Position numbers and translations under genes: made by a program | Shown here: in pieces, positions 34,615 through 43,023 of the stretch | Position numbering within the stretch: position 1 is the stretch's first letter | Layout of the letters: each line of letters starts with the position of its first letter | Notes under the pieces: generated by a model | Databases searched by the model: none | What the model saw: the letters and a program-made list of their open reading frames with translations, nothing else | What the model was told of the DNA's origin: nothing | Source of the DNA: Candidatus Firestoneibacteriota bacterium | GTDB lineage: Bacteria > Oederibacteriota > D2-FULL-39-29 | Assembly: GCA_903928075.1 (NCBI GenBank) | Contig: CAIYPD010000027.1 | Location: 1 to 47,327, forward strand | Direction of reading: 5' to 3' | Length of the DNA: 47,327 bases

Positions 34615-35190
34615 ATGGGAAAACTAAAAGGTTCAAAGACGGAAAAAAATTTGCTGGCTTCATTTGCCGGCGAATCTCAGGCGAGAAACAGGTATACCTA
34701 TTTCTCTTCGGCGGCCAAGCAGGAAGGCTATGAACAGATAGCGTTCTATTTTGCCGATACTGCGGATAATGAAAAAGAACACGCTAAGAGGTTTTTTAAG
34801 TTTCTGGAAGGCGGCGATCTGGAAATAACCGCAACTTACCCGGCAGGTAAGATAGGCACCACGCTGGAAAATCTAAAAGGTTCAGCAGCAGGAGAAAAGC
34901 ATGAATTTACGGTGCTTTATCCGGAAGCGGCAAAAATAGCCGAGGAAGAAGGCTTTAAGGATGTTGCGGCTGCTTTCAGAGCCATTGCAAAAGCTGAGAT
35001 GGTGCATGAAGCCCGGTACAGAAAACTTTTGGATAATCTGGAAAAAGGAAATGTATTTAAGAAGAGCGGTAGTGTTAAGTGGAAATGCAGGAACTGTGGT
35101 TATTCCCATGAAGGTGCCGCGGCTCCGGATCTTTGCCCGGCCTGTCTCCATCCTAAAGCGCATTTTGAGCTATTCTGCGAAAACTATTAG
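34615..35190 (+). CDS. rbr: Rubrerythrin
   Basis: Classical rubrerythrin of 191 residues, a non-haem diiron peroxidase of anaerobes. The N-terminal ferritin-like domain (about 1-145) has the ligand segments FAGESQARNRYTY, DNEKEHAKRFF and AKAEMVHEARYRKLL. The rubredoxin tail (about 155-191) has CRNCGY and CPACLHPKAHFEL. GGGAGGAAA precedes the ATG. Electrons may come from the Hrb and flavoprotein encoded upstream. A terminator follows. Confidence 0.96.
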   Translation: MGKLKGSKTEKNLLASFAGESQARNRYTYFSSAAKQEGYEQIAFYFADTADNEKEHAKRFFKFLEGGDLEITATYPAGKIGTTLENLKGSAAGEKHEFTVLYPEAAKIAEEEGFKDVAAAFRAIAKAEMVHEARYRKLLDNLEKGNVFKKSGSVKWKCRNCGYSHEGAAAPDLCPACLHPKAHFELFCENY

Positions 35191-35212
35191 TTAACACAGT
35201 AAAATAAAACTT

Positions 35213-35248
35213 AAAACCCCGTGCCGTAAAAGACACGGGGTTTTTTTT
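35213..35248 (+). terminator. Intrinsic terminator after rubrerythrin
   Basis: AAAACCCCGTG (35213-35223) pairs with CACGGGGTTTT (35234-35244), an 11-bp stem, and the T-run extends to 35248. It closes the oxygen-defence block. Confidence 0.95.
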
Positions 35249-35286
35249 GTTTAAAAAATATTGTAAACTATTGAATTATGCTACAT

Positions 35287-35292
35287 TATAAT
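35287..35292 (+). promoter_or_regulatory. Candidate -10 element for folD
   Basis: A perfect TATAAT about 50 bases before the folD ATG, directly after the rubrerythrin terminator. The -35 region is poor, so support is partial. Confidence 0.4.
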
Positions 35293-35342
35293 GATAGAAT
35301 TAATCGAAAGTTGCGTAAAATCTATTCTTTTCAGGGGGAATT

Positions 35343-36251
35343 ATGGCGGCACAGTTACTGGACGGCGAAACACTGGCAAAGAAGCTAAAAGAAGGGCTAA
35401 AAAAAGAGATAGAAGGTTTTAAAGCAAAAGGTACGGAGCTTAAACTGGTGGCAGTGCAGGTCGGGGAGAATCCCGCCTCACGGGTCTATGTCAACCAGCA
35501 AAAGAAGGCATGTGAAGAGATGAGCTTGAAATATGAGCTCAAAGAACTTCCGGCGGCTACGACCGAAAAAGAACTTCTTGCTTTCGTCGAGAGTCTTAAC
35601 AATGACAAAAGTGTAACGGGTATTATTTTGCAGATGCCCCTGCCTAAAGAGATAGATCCTAAAAATGTCCAGGTAAAAATATCACCCAAGAAAGATGTAG
35701 AAGGACTTAATCCTTACAATATGGGATTACTCGTCTACGGTAAACAGGTTGTAGCTCCCTGCACAGCGCTGGGTGCTGTCGAATTATTAAAGAGTTCCGG
35801 CGTGGAATTGAAAGGAAAAGAAGTGGTTATCGTCGGGCACAGCGAGATAGTAGGCAAGCCAATATTACTCTTGATGCTCCAATCGCTTACCGAATCCCCG
35901 ACCCCGACGGTTTGCCATATTGCTACAAAGGATACTGCTTCTCATACAAAGAAGGCCGATATTGTATTTGTTGCTGTGGGGAAAGCCGGTCTGGTTAAAG
36001 CCGAAATGCTTAAGCCCGGCGCGATAGTCATAGATATAGGTATTAACCGGGTGCCTGCGCTTGATGCGAGCGGCGTTCAGTTAATTGACGAAAAATCCGG
36101 AAAACCAAAAATGAAGACCGTGGGCGATGTAGAAACTGAAAAAGCAAAAGAGATTTGCAGTATGATCTCTCCCGTCCCCGGTGGTGTAGGCCCGTTAACT
36201 GTGACGATGCTCATTAAAAATACGGTAGAATGTGCTAAGTGGCAGGCTTGA
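35343..36251 (+). CDS. folD: Methylene-THF dehydrogenase/cyclohydrolase FolD
   Basis: Bifunctional one-carbon enzyme of 302 residues that converts methylene-THF to formyl-THF. The catalytic lysine region is SRVYVNQQKKACEE, QMPLPKEID is the substrate loop, and VIVGHSEIVGKPILLLML is the NADP loop, with His where most FolD proteins have Arg. The C-terminal PVPGGVGPLTVTML is a family signature. AGGGGGAA precedes the ATG. It supports formyl supply for PurN and PurH. Confidence 0.95.
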   Translation: MAAQLLDGETLAKKLKEGLKKEIEGFKAKGTELKLVAVQVGENPASRVYVNQQKKACEEMSLKYELKELPAATTEKELLAFVESLNNDKSVTGIILQMPLPKEIDPKNVQVKISPKKDVEGLNPYNMGLLVYGKQVVAPCTALGAVELLKSSGVELKGKEVVIVGHSEIVGKPILLLMLQSLTESPTPTVCHIATKDTASHTKKADIVFVAVGKAGLVKAEMLKPGAIVIDIGINRVPALDASGVQLIDEKSGKPKMKTVGDVETEKAKEICSMISPVPGGVGPLTVTMLIKNTVECAKWQA

Positions 36252-36295
36252 TTAAAATATAGTTTGAACTGTGCAGGTAGCAAGGAGGCAAAGTA

Positions 36296-36913
36296 ATGAG
36301 CCGGTTTAACAATTTCAGTAAAATTGTAATGACTCTGCTCATTTTGAGCGCGGCGGCTTACTCTGAGGAAGAACGGCTGGATAAGGATAAAGAGGTAAAA
36401 GTAAACCTGACAAAATTTACCACCGCCGGAGGTTGGTACACTACCGGACAAGAAATGGTCCCGGTTTCTGAAAGTGACCCTGCGTTTGTTGAGGTTATTT
36501 TCCCCGCCGAGTGGAATATAGTAAAGATGATTATTTACTCAGGGAAGACCAAATATAGTAACGGAATTGACGGGACAAAAGATGTGGCCACCATGTATAA
36601 TTTCGAGATACAAACGAAAAACAAGCACGACGAGTTTCGGCTATTCCGTTCTTATTCCCAAAATACGGTAACAAAAATTGAGATAAAAGAGAAAGTAGCC
36701 GCCAAAGGCGTGAGAATAAAAATAATGCCTGTAAGGTTCGGTAGTGATAAAACTTTTGGAAGCGTGGCTTTTGAGATCTGGGGTTTTAAAGGGCCGATAC
36801 CCAAACAGGAAAAGATAAAGATAAAAACCAAAGAAGACGCAAAAAAAGCCTTGAAATTAAATGAAATAACGCCTGCAGAGTATATGCAGTTATTAAAAGC
36901 ACTTCCTGAATAA
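36296..36913 (+). CDS. Secreted protein with a discoidin-like (F5/8 type C) fold, function unknown
   Basis: Protein of 205 residues that I cannot assign to a named enzyme. A signal peptide covers about residues 1-23 (IVMTLLILSAAAYSEE). Residues about 30-170 form a beta-rich domain with the feel of a discoidin/galactose-binding module: FVEVIFPAEWNIVKMIIYS near its start and GVRIKIMPVRFG and FEIWGF near its end. A short charged tail (KTKEDAKKALKLNEITPAEY) resembles oligomerisation tails seen on small surface proteins. AAGGAGG precedes the ATG. The neighbour is a secreted subtilase, so surface display is plausible. Confidence 0.6.
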   Translation: MSRFNNFSKIVMTLLILSAAAYSEEERLDKDKEVKVNLTKFTTAGGWYTTGQEMVPVSESDPAFVEVIFPAEWNIVKMIIYSGKTKYSNGIDGTKDVATMYNFEIQTKNKHDEFRLFRSYSQNTVTKIEIKEKVAAKGVRIKIMPVRFGSDKTFGSVAFEIWGFKGPIPKQEKIKIKTKEDAKKALKLNEITPAEYMQLLKALPE

Positions 36914-37010
36914 GTCCGGTAAGTTTTAGTCGAATGAGTTATAGCCGAGAAAGTCCTCTTAGTCCGCAATTCCTCTTCGAGGGTTTAAGTGTGTCAAGGT
37001 ATAAGGTGAT

Positions 37011-39146
37011 ATGATAAAACAGAAAATACTCATCCATATTTTTGGGCTGGTTGTTTCTTGTGGGGCAGCCTGGGGTGGGAATATAGACCCTCTTATAAAT
37101 ATGATGTTCGACTCCAAAGGGCTTCCGGCACGCGCAATGTCGTTTAACTCCACGGCAAATGTCACCCTGGCAGGGACCGAACCCGTACTGAATGTTTTAA
37201 TAAAGACGAACAACGGCGTAGATAAAATAGCGGGTATCAAAGGGATAAAAATAAATTCAGTAGTTCAAAATATTGTCACTGCCTCTATGCCTTTAAGTTC
37301 GATCAAAGAATTAGCCGCCCTGAAAGGAATTGAATATATTGAAGCCTCCCGCAAGGTAAAACCCAACCTGGACTTGAGTCTGGTCAGCGCCAATATAGTA
37401 CCAATAAAAAACACATATAACTATAAAGGTTCCGGTATATTGGTGGGTGTCTTTGATTCCGGGATAGACTATTTATGCAAAGATTTCCGCAATGTTGACG
37501 GGACCACGAGGATAAAATACATCTGGGACCAGACCGGCACTGCCTCCGGTTCTTTTGTGAGTCCGGCAGGGTTTGCCTACGGCGTGGAGTATTCCCAATC
37601 CGCGATAAATACTTCTATATCAGGTGGTACGCATGTGCCGGAGACGGATGCGGAAGGGCACGGGACCCATGTTTCGGGTATTGCCGCCGGGAACGGCCTT
37701 GCTACCGGTAACTCCAAACCAGCCGGGGTCTACGCGGGTGTTGCCTCCGAGGCAGAAATTGTTTTTGTAAAGGCGAATCTGCAGAATTCCAATGTAGTCG
37801 ATGGGGTCAGCTATATCATGCAAAAAGCGGCAGCTCTTGGCAAACCGGTGGTGGTTAATTTGAGCCTGGGAACCCAGGACGGGCCTCATGACGGTACCTC
37901 GCTTTTTGAAACAGCGATAGACGGCCTGACAGCGCCGGGTAAGATAGTTGTAGCCTCAGCAGGCAATGAAGGTTCTGCTGCCGGCGGGAAGATACATTAC
38001 AGCGGAACGGCGACCCTGGCGACCAGCTCGATAACCGTAAGTTTAGTAAATAATATCCAAGCGTATTTTACCATGTGGTATAAGGGGGGATCTAACATCA
38101 GTGTGCAGGTAAAGACTCTGGGCGGAACAGTGTATCCCGCTTCTCCGGTTCAGGCCGGAAGTACTTATTCCACGAATACCTTGGAAGGTTTTATCACAAT
38201 TGACGCCTCCTCGAATCCCAACCCGTTAAACGGCGATAATAATGTTATTATCGCGGTTGATGACTCGGCAGGTCCTAAGGTCGCAACCGGACAATGGGTA
38301 ATAATAGTCAAAGGCGTGAGCCTGGCAGGCGGGGGAGCTTATGATATTTGGGCACCCTCCTCGGATTACTGCAGTTTTTTAGGTTATGACAACGATAAAA
38401 CATTGGCGGCTCCGGGAACCTGCAAAAAAGTAATTACCGTAGGTTCCTATACTACCAGAACGAGCTGGCAGGCTTTCGACAACAGTACCTATAGTATTAG
38501 TGGGGAGGTTGTGGGAACCGTCTCCTCCTTCAGCAGTTCCGGCCCCACCAGGGATAACAGGCACAAGCCCGAGATACTTGCGCCTGGGGCTATGATTGCA
38601 AGTTCCATCTCCCGTGATTACTCGTATGATACCCGGACCATAGTTACCGATGACTCGCATGCAGTTATGGGCGGGACCAGCATGGCGGCCCCGCATGTTA
38701 CGGGTCTTGTCGCCTTGCTTCTTCAAAAAAAGAAGAACCTAAGCGTAGATGAGGTCAGAACGGCTCTCACCTCCACGGCTTTCAGGTCAAGCTGGGATAA
38801 AAAAGAAGGCTTCGGGTTGATAAATGGGGTAAGCGCATTCCTGTCAATTACCGGCGCAATTTCCTCAGATGTGATAGCAGTAACGAACCCTTATCCGTAC
38901 CCGAACCCCGCAAGGGGCAGTTATGTAAACCTGGCTTACACGATGAATGCTGACTGTGACACGGTAATCAATTTTTACAACCTGGCCGGGGTGAAGGTAT
39001 CCATGGCGGCAAATCACAGTACGAACGGCTTTAACAAGTACACTTATGATGTCAGTAAAATGGCGCCCGGGGTTTACTTCTGCCAGATAACTGCGTCGGG
39101 CGGTGCCGTAAAGTCAAAAACAATAAAGGTTGCTATAATAAAATGA
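37011..39146 (+). CDS. Secreted S8 (subtilisin-like) peptidase with C-terminal sorting-type domain
   Basis: Protease of 711 residues. A signal peptide covers about 1-22, followed by a propeptide-like region (about 55-120). The catalytic triad is D149 in GVFDSGID, H217 in EGHGTHVSG and S557 in GGTSMAAPHV, with oxyanion N319 in ASAGNEGS. A beta-rich insertion lies at about 325-470. The last 86 residues begin NPYPYPNPARG and end in a KVAIIK-like strand, matching the Por-secretion-tail pattern of type 9 secretion cargo. The gene overlaps the following PorV-like gene (ATGA), so export and sorting are probably coupled. AAGGTG is the ribosome-binding site. Confidence 0.9.
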   Translation: MIKQKILIHIFGLVVSCGAAWGGNIDPLINMMFDSKGLPARAMSFNSTANVTLAGTEPVLNVLIKTNNGVDKIAGIKGIKINSVVQNIVTASMPLSSIKELAALKGIEYIEASRKVKPNLDLSLVSANIVPIKNTYNYKGSGILVGVFDSGIDYLCKDFRNVDGTTRIKYIWDQTGTASGSFVSPAGFAYGVEYSQSAINTSISGGTHVPETDAEGHGTHVSGIAAGNGLATGNSKPAGVYAGVASEAEIVFVKANLQNSNVVDGVSYIMQKAAALGKPVVVNLSLGTQDGPHDGTSLFETAIDGLTAPGKIVVASAGNEGSAAGGKIHYSGTATLATSSITVSLVNNIQAYFTMWYKGGSNISVQVKTLGGTVYPASPVQAGSTYSTNTLEGFITIDASSNPNPLNGDNNVIIAVDDSAGPKVATGQWVIIVKGVSLAGGGAYDIWAPSSDYCSFLGYDNDKTLAAPGTCKKVITVGSYTTRTSWQAFDNSTYSISGEVVGTVSSFSSSGPTRDNRHKPEILAPGAMIASSISRDYSYDTRTIVTDDSHAVMGGTSMAAPHVTGLVALLLQKKKNLSVDEVRTALTSTAFRSSWDKKEGFGLINGVSAFLSITGAISSDVIAVTNPYPYPNPARGSYVNLAYTMNADCDTVINFYNLAGVKVSMAANHSTNGFNKYTYDVSKMAPGVYFCQITASGGAVKSKTIKVAIIK

Positions 39147-40099
39147 AAAGAATACTTATGGTTATAATGCTTTTTGTCCTCACAGGCACCGCAAGAGCTG
39201 CTGACCTTGCCAATATCGGGGTTTCCACTGCTGTACTGCGGCTGGGCGGCGGAGTCAGAAGCGGGGGTATGGCCGATGTTTGTGCCGGTGTTTACGGCGG
39301 CCTGGATTCCCTGTACGGCAACCCCGCCGGGCTGCGTGTTGACGGTCCGGAATTCGGTGTAAGATATAATACTCTGTTCGGCGAGGTCAATGTGGGTTCT
39401 TTTTCCTTTGCCAACTCCTATAAATTCGGGAACCTGGGGGCCAGCCTGTTGTATCTGAATTACGGGGCTATCGATAAGATAGATGAATCAGGGATAATTA
39501 CCGGAAGTTTTGCCCCCTTTGATATACTTGCTACGGTCTCCTACTCAAGGAAGTTAGGCGCAGACTTAAGCCTGGGTCTCAGTGTCAAAGGTTTTACAGA
39601 ATTTATAGATAGTTATAATTTTGGAAGCGTAGTGCTTGATGCCGGAGCCTTGTATGAGGTCATAAGCGAACAGTTATGCGTTGGCCTGCTCATACAAAAT
39701 ATCGGTTTTAACATCAATGGGTTTCAGCTTCCGCTTAACATAAAGGCAGGGGCGGCGTACAGCGTTAACGGGTTACTGGCGGAGAATAAATCCAAAATTA
39801 AGGTTTTTAAAAGAGGTCAGGGCAATATTTCGGCTGAGAAGACAGACGATCATTTGACCATAGCCCTGGATGTTGAACTTCCATCGGGAGAAGATCCGGG
39901 CGTTAATGCGGGCCTGGAATACTGGTATCAGGATTTTGCGGTACGGATTGGTTATAAATTCCGGACAGGGGTATATAGTTCCGGCGGCTTCACCGCGGGC
40001 TTTGGCTTTAAATTTGCCGGCTACGAACTTAATTATGCCCTGGTACCGTACGGCGAACTGGGCATAAGCCATAATTTTTCCTTTGTTTTTAATTTATAA
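39143..40099 (+). CDS. PorV/PorQ-family outer-membrane protein
   Basis: Outer-membrane beta-barrel of 318 residues with a signal peptide (about 1-19). The segment GVRSGGMADVCAGVYGGLDSLYGNPAGL is the hallmark of the PorV/PorQ (UPF0164) family, and the protein ends in a strand closing with phenylalanine and a hydrophobic residue. PorV carries type 9 cargo proteins to their attachment machinery, and the coupled upstream gene encodes a cargo-like subtilase. No other type 9 component is in the window. A general FadL-like role is the alternative. Confidence 0.85.
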   Translation: MKRILMVIMLFVLTGTARAADLANIGVSTAVLRLGGGVRSGGMADVCAGVYGGLDSLYGNPAGLRVDGPEFGVRYNTLFGEVNVGSFSFANSYKFGNLGASLLYLNYGAIDKIDESGIITGSFAPFDILATVSYSRKLGADLSLGLSVKGFTEFIDSYNFGSVVLDAGALYEVISEQLCVGLLIQNIGFNINGFQLPLNIKAGAAYSVNGLLAENKSKIKVFKRGQGNISAEKTDDHLTIALDVELPSGEDPGVNAGLEYWYQDFAVRIGYKFRTGVYSSGGFTAGFGFKFAGYELNYALVPYGELGISHNFSFVFNL

Positions 40100-40141
40100 A
40101 GTTTACCCTCTCTTCTAATATACTCCGTTCCCGCTTTGGCT

Positions 40142-40170
40142 TTGTAAATCCTGCCGTGATGTGTTAAAAT
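40142..40170 (+). promoter_or_regulatory. Candidate promoter for the MFS gene
   Basis: TTGTAA at 40142-40147, 17 bases, then TAAAAT at 40165-40170. If used, transcription would begin near 40177, which rules out the upstream GTG at 40161 as the start codon. Confidence 0.45.
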
Positions 40171-40175
40171 GCTTT

Positions 40176-41435
40176 ATGCAAAACGCAATTACAAATAGTT
40201 ATTCTTGGATGGCCGAAAAAATCAGCAAAATAACGGCGGTCCTGGGCAAGAATGCGAAAGTATTTATTGCTACGCAACTGTTTTTTTCTCTCCCCGCTGT
40301 CTGGTTCAATACTTACTGGGCGCTTTATCTTATCGACCTGGGGGCGACCAAGGAATACATCGGCTATCTGGCCTCAGGTCTAATAACCGTGCAGGTACTG
40401 GTCTCATTTTTAAGTGTTTTTCTTTCCGAACGCCTCGGGCACAAACGCACCTATATTACCGTTAGTTTTATCTGCTGGCCCGCTGCCATGCTGGTCTATG
40501 CCCTTTCCGGAAATGTCTTCATATCTTCGGCCGCGATAATTGTCAGCAATATGTTCATGCTCGCCGATCCGTCTTTTGTCATTCTGTACATTAAAGATGT
40601 GAAAAAAAATAAGATGCATTCAGCTTTTGCGATTTTAAATATTCTCTTTACCGGCGCAAGTTTCTTTTCGCCGGTAGCCGGCATCTTCATTAAAAAATTC
40701 GGCATTCATGACGGTGGGCGTCTGGTTTTCATTCTCGGCGCTTTTATGATGAGCCTCTCCGTAGGATTTCGGGCTTTTTTTCTGAAAGAACCCGCCGGGC
40801 TTAGGCCGGTAAAAAGCAGTCTTCTTGTTTCTCTTAAAAAATACCGGCATACTTTTCTGGAATTTCTTAAAAATTCCTATCTTGTAAAAGTATTGCTCCT
40901 GGATACTTTAATGATGTTTAATGTGACTGTAATAAACACTTATTCTTCTATTTATCTTACGGATAAATCAACCGTAGCCCTGGATAGTTCCGTAATTTCC
41001 TATTTCCCCTCGATAAACGCCGCTTTCAATATAGTGCTGTCCTTGTTTCTAGTACCGATAATAAAGGCGGAGGAGGTAAGAAAATACTTGAAGCTTGCCA
41101 TGCTCTCGGGTATTTTGGCCTGGGGTCTGCTGCTATTTGCGCCGAAGGGCAACTTCTGGTTTGTGGCTGCTTCCTACGCCCTGCATGGCCTCTGGTTTGC
41201 TTTATATTTCCCTTTAATCATGCTGCTCCTGCTCCGGTATTTAAAGAACAAAAATAAAGCGGTATTTTTTTCAATATTTAATGTCTTTGCGCTCAGCGCC
41301 TCAATCCCCGCCGGCGTCATAGCGGGCAAATTATATATACGAAATCCAAAACTTCCGTTTATTATGGTAACCTTTATTTTTATTTTTACCCTGCTGATCC
41401 TGGGTAAGGTTGTACCTGTTTCAAAACAAAAGTAA
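40176..41435 (+). CDS. Major facilitator superfamily transporter
   Basis: Integral membrane protein of about 419 residues with about 12 helices and a central cytoplasmic loop near residues 190-230. The first helix begins around AKVFIATQLFFSLPAVWF, and SERLGHKRTYI is the loop 2-3 MFS motif in weak form. The substrate is unknown. Start choice is poor: GTG 40161, ATG 40176 and ATG 40209 are in frame, none with a clear ribosome-binding site. A promoter candidate just upstream argues against the first. Confidence 0.82.
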   Translation: MQNAITNSYSWMAEKISKITAVLGKNAKVFIATQLFFSLPAVWFNTYWALYLIDLGATKEYIGYLASGLITVQVLVSFLSVFLSERLGHKRTYITVSFICWPAAMLVYALSGNVFISSAAIIVSNMFMLADPSFVILYIKDVKKNKMHSAFAILNILFTGASFFSPVAGIFIKKFGIHDGGRLVFILGAFMMSLSVGFRAFFLKEPAGLRPVKSSLLVSLKKYRHTFLEFLKNSYLVKVLLLDTLMMFNVTVINTYSSIYLTDKSTVALDSSVISYFPSINAAFNIVLSLFLVPIIKAEEVRKYLKLAMLSGILAWGLLLFAPKGNFWFVAASYALHGLWFALYFPLIMLLLLRYLKNKNKAVFFSIFNVFALSASIPAGVIAGKLYIRNPKLPFIMVTFIFIFTLLILGKVVPVSKQK

Positions 41436-41457
41436 TCCGCCAGAGATATTTCCTATA

Positions 41458-41485
41458 TTCAAACCTAAAATAAATATGATATAAT
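41458..41485 (+). promoter_or_regulatory. Candidate promoter for the TolC-family gene
   Basis: TTCAAA at 41458-41463, a 16-base spacer and a perfect TATAAT at 41480-41485, some 20 bases ahead of the ATG at 41506. The leader would be short but holds the GGAGG ribosome-binding site. Confidence 0.5.
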
Positions 41486-41505
41486 AAGCCCGATTTGGAG
41501 GATGG

Positions 41506-42810
41506 ATGAGTAAAATTACGGTTTTTGTGCTACTTGCAGCGCTATCTTTTTCCGGGGAGAATACTCTTACATTAAAGCAATGCGTGGAAACAGGTTTTGC
41601 AAATTCCTTAGAATTAAAAACTGCCGAAGAAACAATGCGCCAGGCTGAATTTACCGCGAAAAGGTATTTTGCCCCTTTTCTTCCGGCGGTTGATTTTTCC
41701 TTTGCCAATACTTTTCTGGGCTTTGATGACGCCGGAAGAGACATTGTTTTGGGTACGGTAAACCCTCATACTTATAACTCCTCGCTTTCGGTCTCCTATA
41801 ATTTCTATAATATGTTCAAAGACAAGGACCGCTACAGTTATTATCAGAAGAAATACTTCGAGGCAGAGGCAGCTTTTGCGTCAAAGAAACAGGAAGCGGC
41901 CTACGGCATAACAAGTTCCTATTATGAGGTTCTAAATTCCGAAAAAACGGTGCAGGTAAGAGAAAAAGCTTTGAGTCAGAGAAAAGAATATCTGAAACTT
42001 AGCGAAAGTCTTTTTCGCAGCGGCATTAAGTCAAAATCAGATTACTTAAACGCCCAGATCCAGATTAAAAAAAGTGAAGTGGCTCTTTGGGATGCAGAAA
42101 ATGATCTTAAAACTTCAAGAGCCGGACTTAATACGCGTCTGGGTATTCCCCCTGAAAAAGAAACTCTTTTACAAGACGATATTGAATATCTTGCGCCGCA
42201 GTATACTCTTGAAAAACTTATTCAGGCCGTCTTTGACGGTAATTTTGACTGGAAGAAAGCCTTACTGGCCCGCGACGCCGTGCTTATTTCTACCGCATTG
42301 GAAGAAAGGAATCTCTGGCCGGTAGTGCGGCTGGACGGGGCCTATGCGCTTTCCTTGAGCAGCTATTTGCTGGGAAATGCGGAATGGACTCATGCCGGAA
42401 GACTCGATCAAAATTCCGACTGGGGACTGAAACTGTCTGTCACCTATCCTCTCTTTGACGGAGAAGTAGCCTCTTTAAAATATGAACTGGCCAAATCCGC
42501 TCTGGCGGTTGAAAATTACAGCCTTGAGACCTTAAGAAGGGATCTTTTGGAAAAAGCAGTTGTCTATCTTAGTAATAATATAAAAGTCTTCTCGGAATTA
42601 AATTCATACCGGGAACAGGTGGAACTCGCAAAAGAAAGCATGGAGCTTATTAAAAACCGTTACCAGACCGGCATTGCTTCCTTTCTGGATCTAACTGACG
42701 CGGAATTGAACTACATCTCGGCGGAAATTGGTTACTACCAGATGATCTATACATTCAAAACCCAAAAATATAATCTGGACCGTTTAGCCGGAGTAAAATT
42801 ATTCTGGTAA
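41506..42810 (+). CDS. TolC-family outer-membrane efflux protein
   Basis: Protein of 434 residues with a short signal peptide (about 1-17) and two repeats of the outer-membrane efflux domain (about 25-220 and 235-430). Features are LTLKQCVETGFANSLELK at the start, long coiled helices with SLFRSGIKSKSDYLNAQIQ in the first half, and NRYQTGIASFLDLTDAELNY in the second. It should form a trimeric channel-tunnel. GGAGG precedes the ATG; a second ATG four bases upstream would stop after three codons. The adaptor and permease genes follow after a repeat-rich gap, so the three probably form one export system. Confidence 0.9.
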   Translation: MSKITVFVLLAALSFSGENTLTLKQCVETGFANSLELKTAEETMRQAEFTAKRYFAPFLPAVDFSFANTFLGFDDAGRDIVLGTVNPHTYNSSLSVSYNFYNMFKDKDRYSYYQKKYFEAEAAFASKKQEAAYGITSSYYEVLNSEKTVQVREKALSQRKEYLKLSESLFRSGIKSKSDYLNAQIQIKKSEVALWDAENDLKTSRAGLNTRLGIPPEKETLLQDDIEYLAPQYTLEKLIQAVFDGNFDWKKALLARDAVLISTALEERNLWPVVRLDGAYALSLSSYLLGNAEWTHAGRLDQNSDWGLKLSVTYPLFDGEVASLKYELAKSALAVENYSLETLRRDLLEKAVVYLSNNIKVFSELNSYREQVELAKESMELIKNRYQTGIASFLDLTDAELNYISAEIGYYQMIYTFKTQKYNLDRLAGVKLFW

Positions 42811-42811
42811 G

Positions 42812-42834
42812 TTTTGACATAAAAAATGTCAAAA
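42812..42834 (+). terminator. AT-rich hairpin directly after the TolC-family gene (weak terminator candidate)
   Basis: TTTTGACAT (42812-42820) and ATGTCAAAA (42826-42834) form a perfect 9-bp stem with a five-A loop, one base after the stop codon. Only TAGTTT follows, so termination would be inefficient. Confidence 0.4.
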
Positions 42835-42857
42835 TAGTTTATAAGGTTTGTAAGCAA

Positions 42858-42915
42858 AGCTTTTCTCGAGAGGAAGGATATATAGATGTCAACTACCGTT
42901 GACATAGCGAGATAA
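42858..42915 (+). repeat. 58-bp palindrome-centred element, copy 3
   Basis: Identical to the copies at 33015 and 34403 although it lies nearly 10 kb away. The MSTTVDIAR frame runs from ATG 42886 to TAA 42915. It is followed directly by GGTCCATAAA and the 10-bp tandem units. Confidence 0.93.
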
Positions 42916-42954
42916 GGTCCATAAAGGTCTGTAAGGTCTGTAAAGGTCTGTAAA
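42916..42954. repeat. 10-bp tandem repeat GGTCTGTAAA, short array
   Basis: Four units (one of nine bases) between the 58-bp element and box 1. It matches the longer array at 11825-11892. Confidence 0.85.
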
Positions 42955-43023
42955 GGTCTAAAATCGTTGAAAGATATTTAATTTTTTCGTGTATCTGTGT
43001 CATCTGGTTTTATCTGTGTCATC

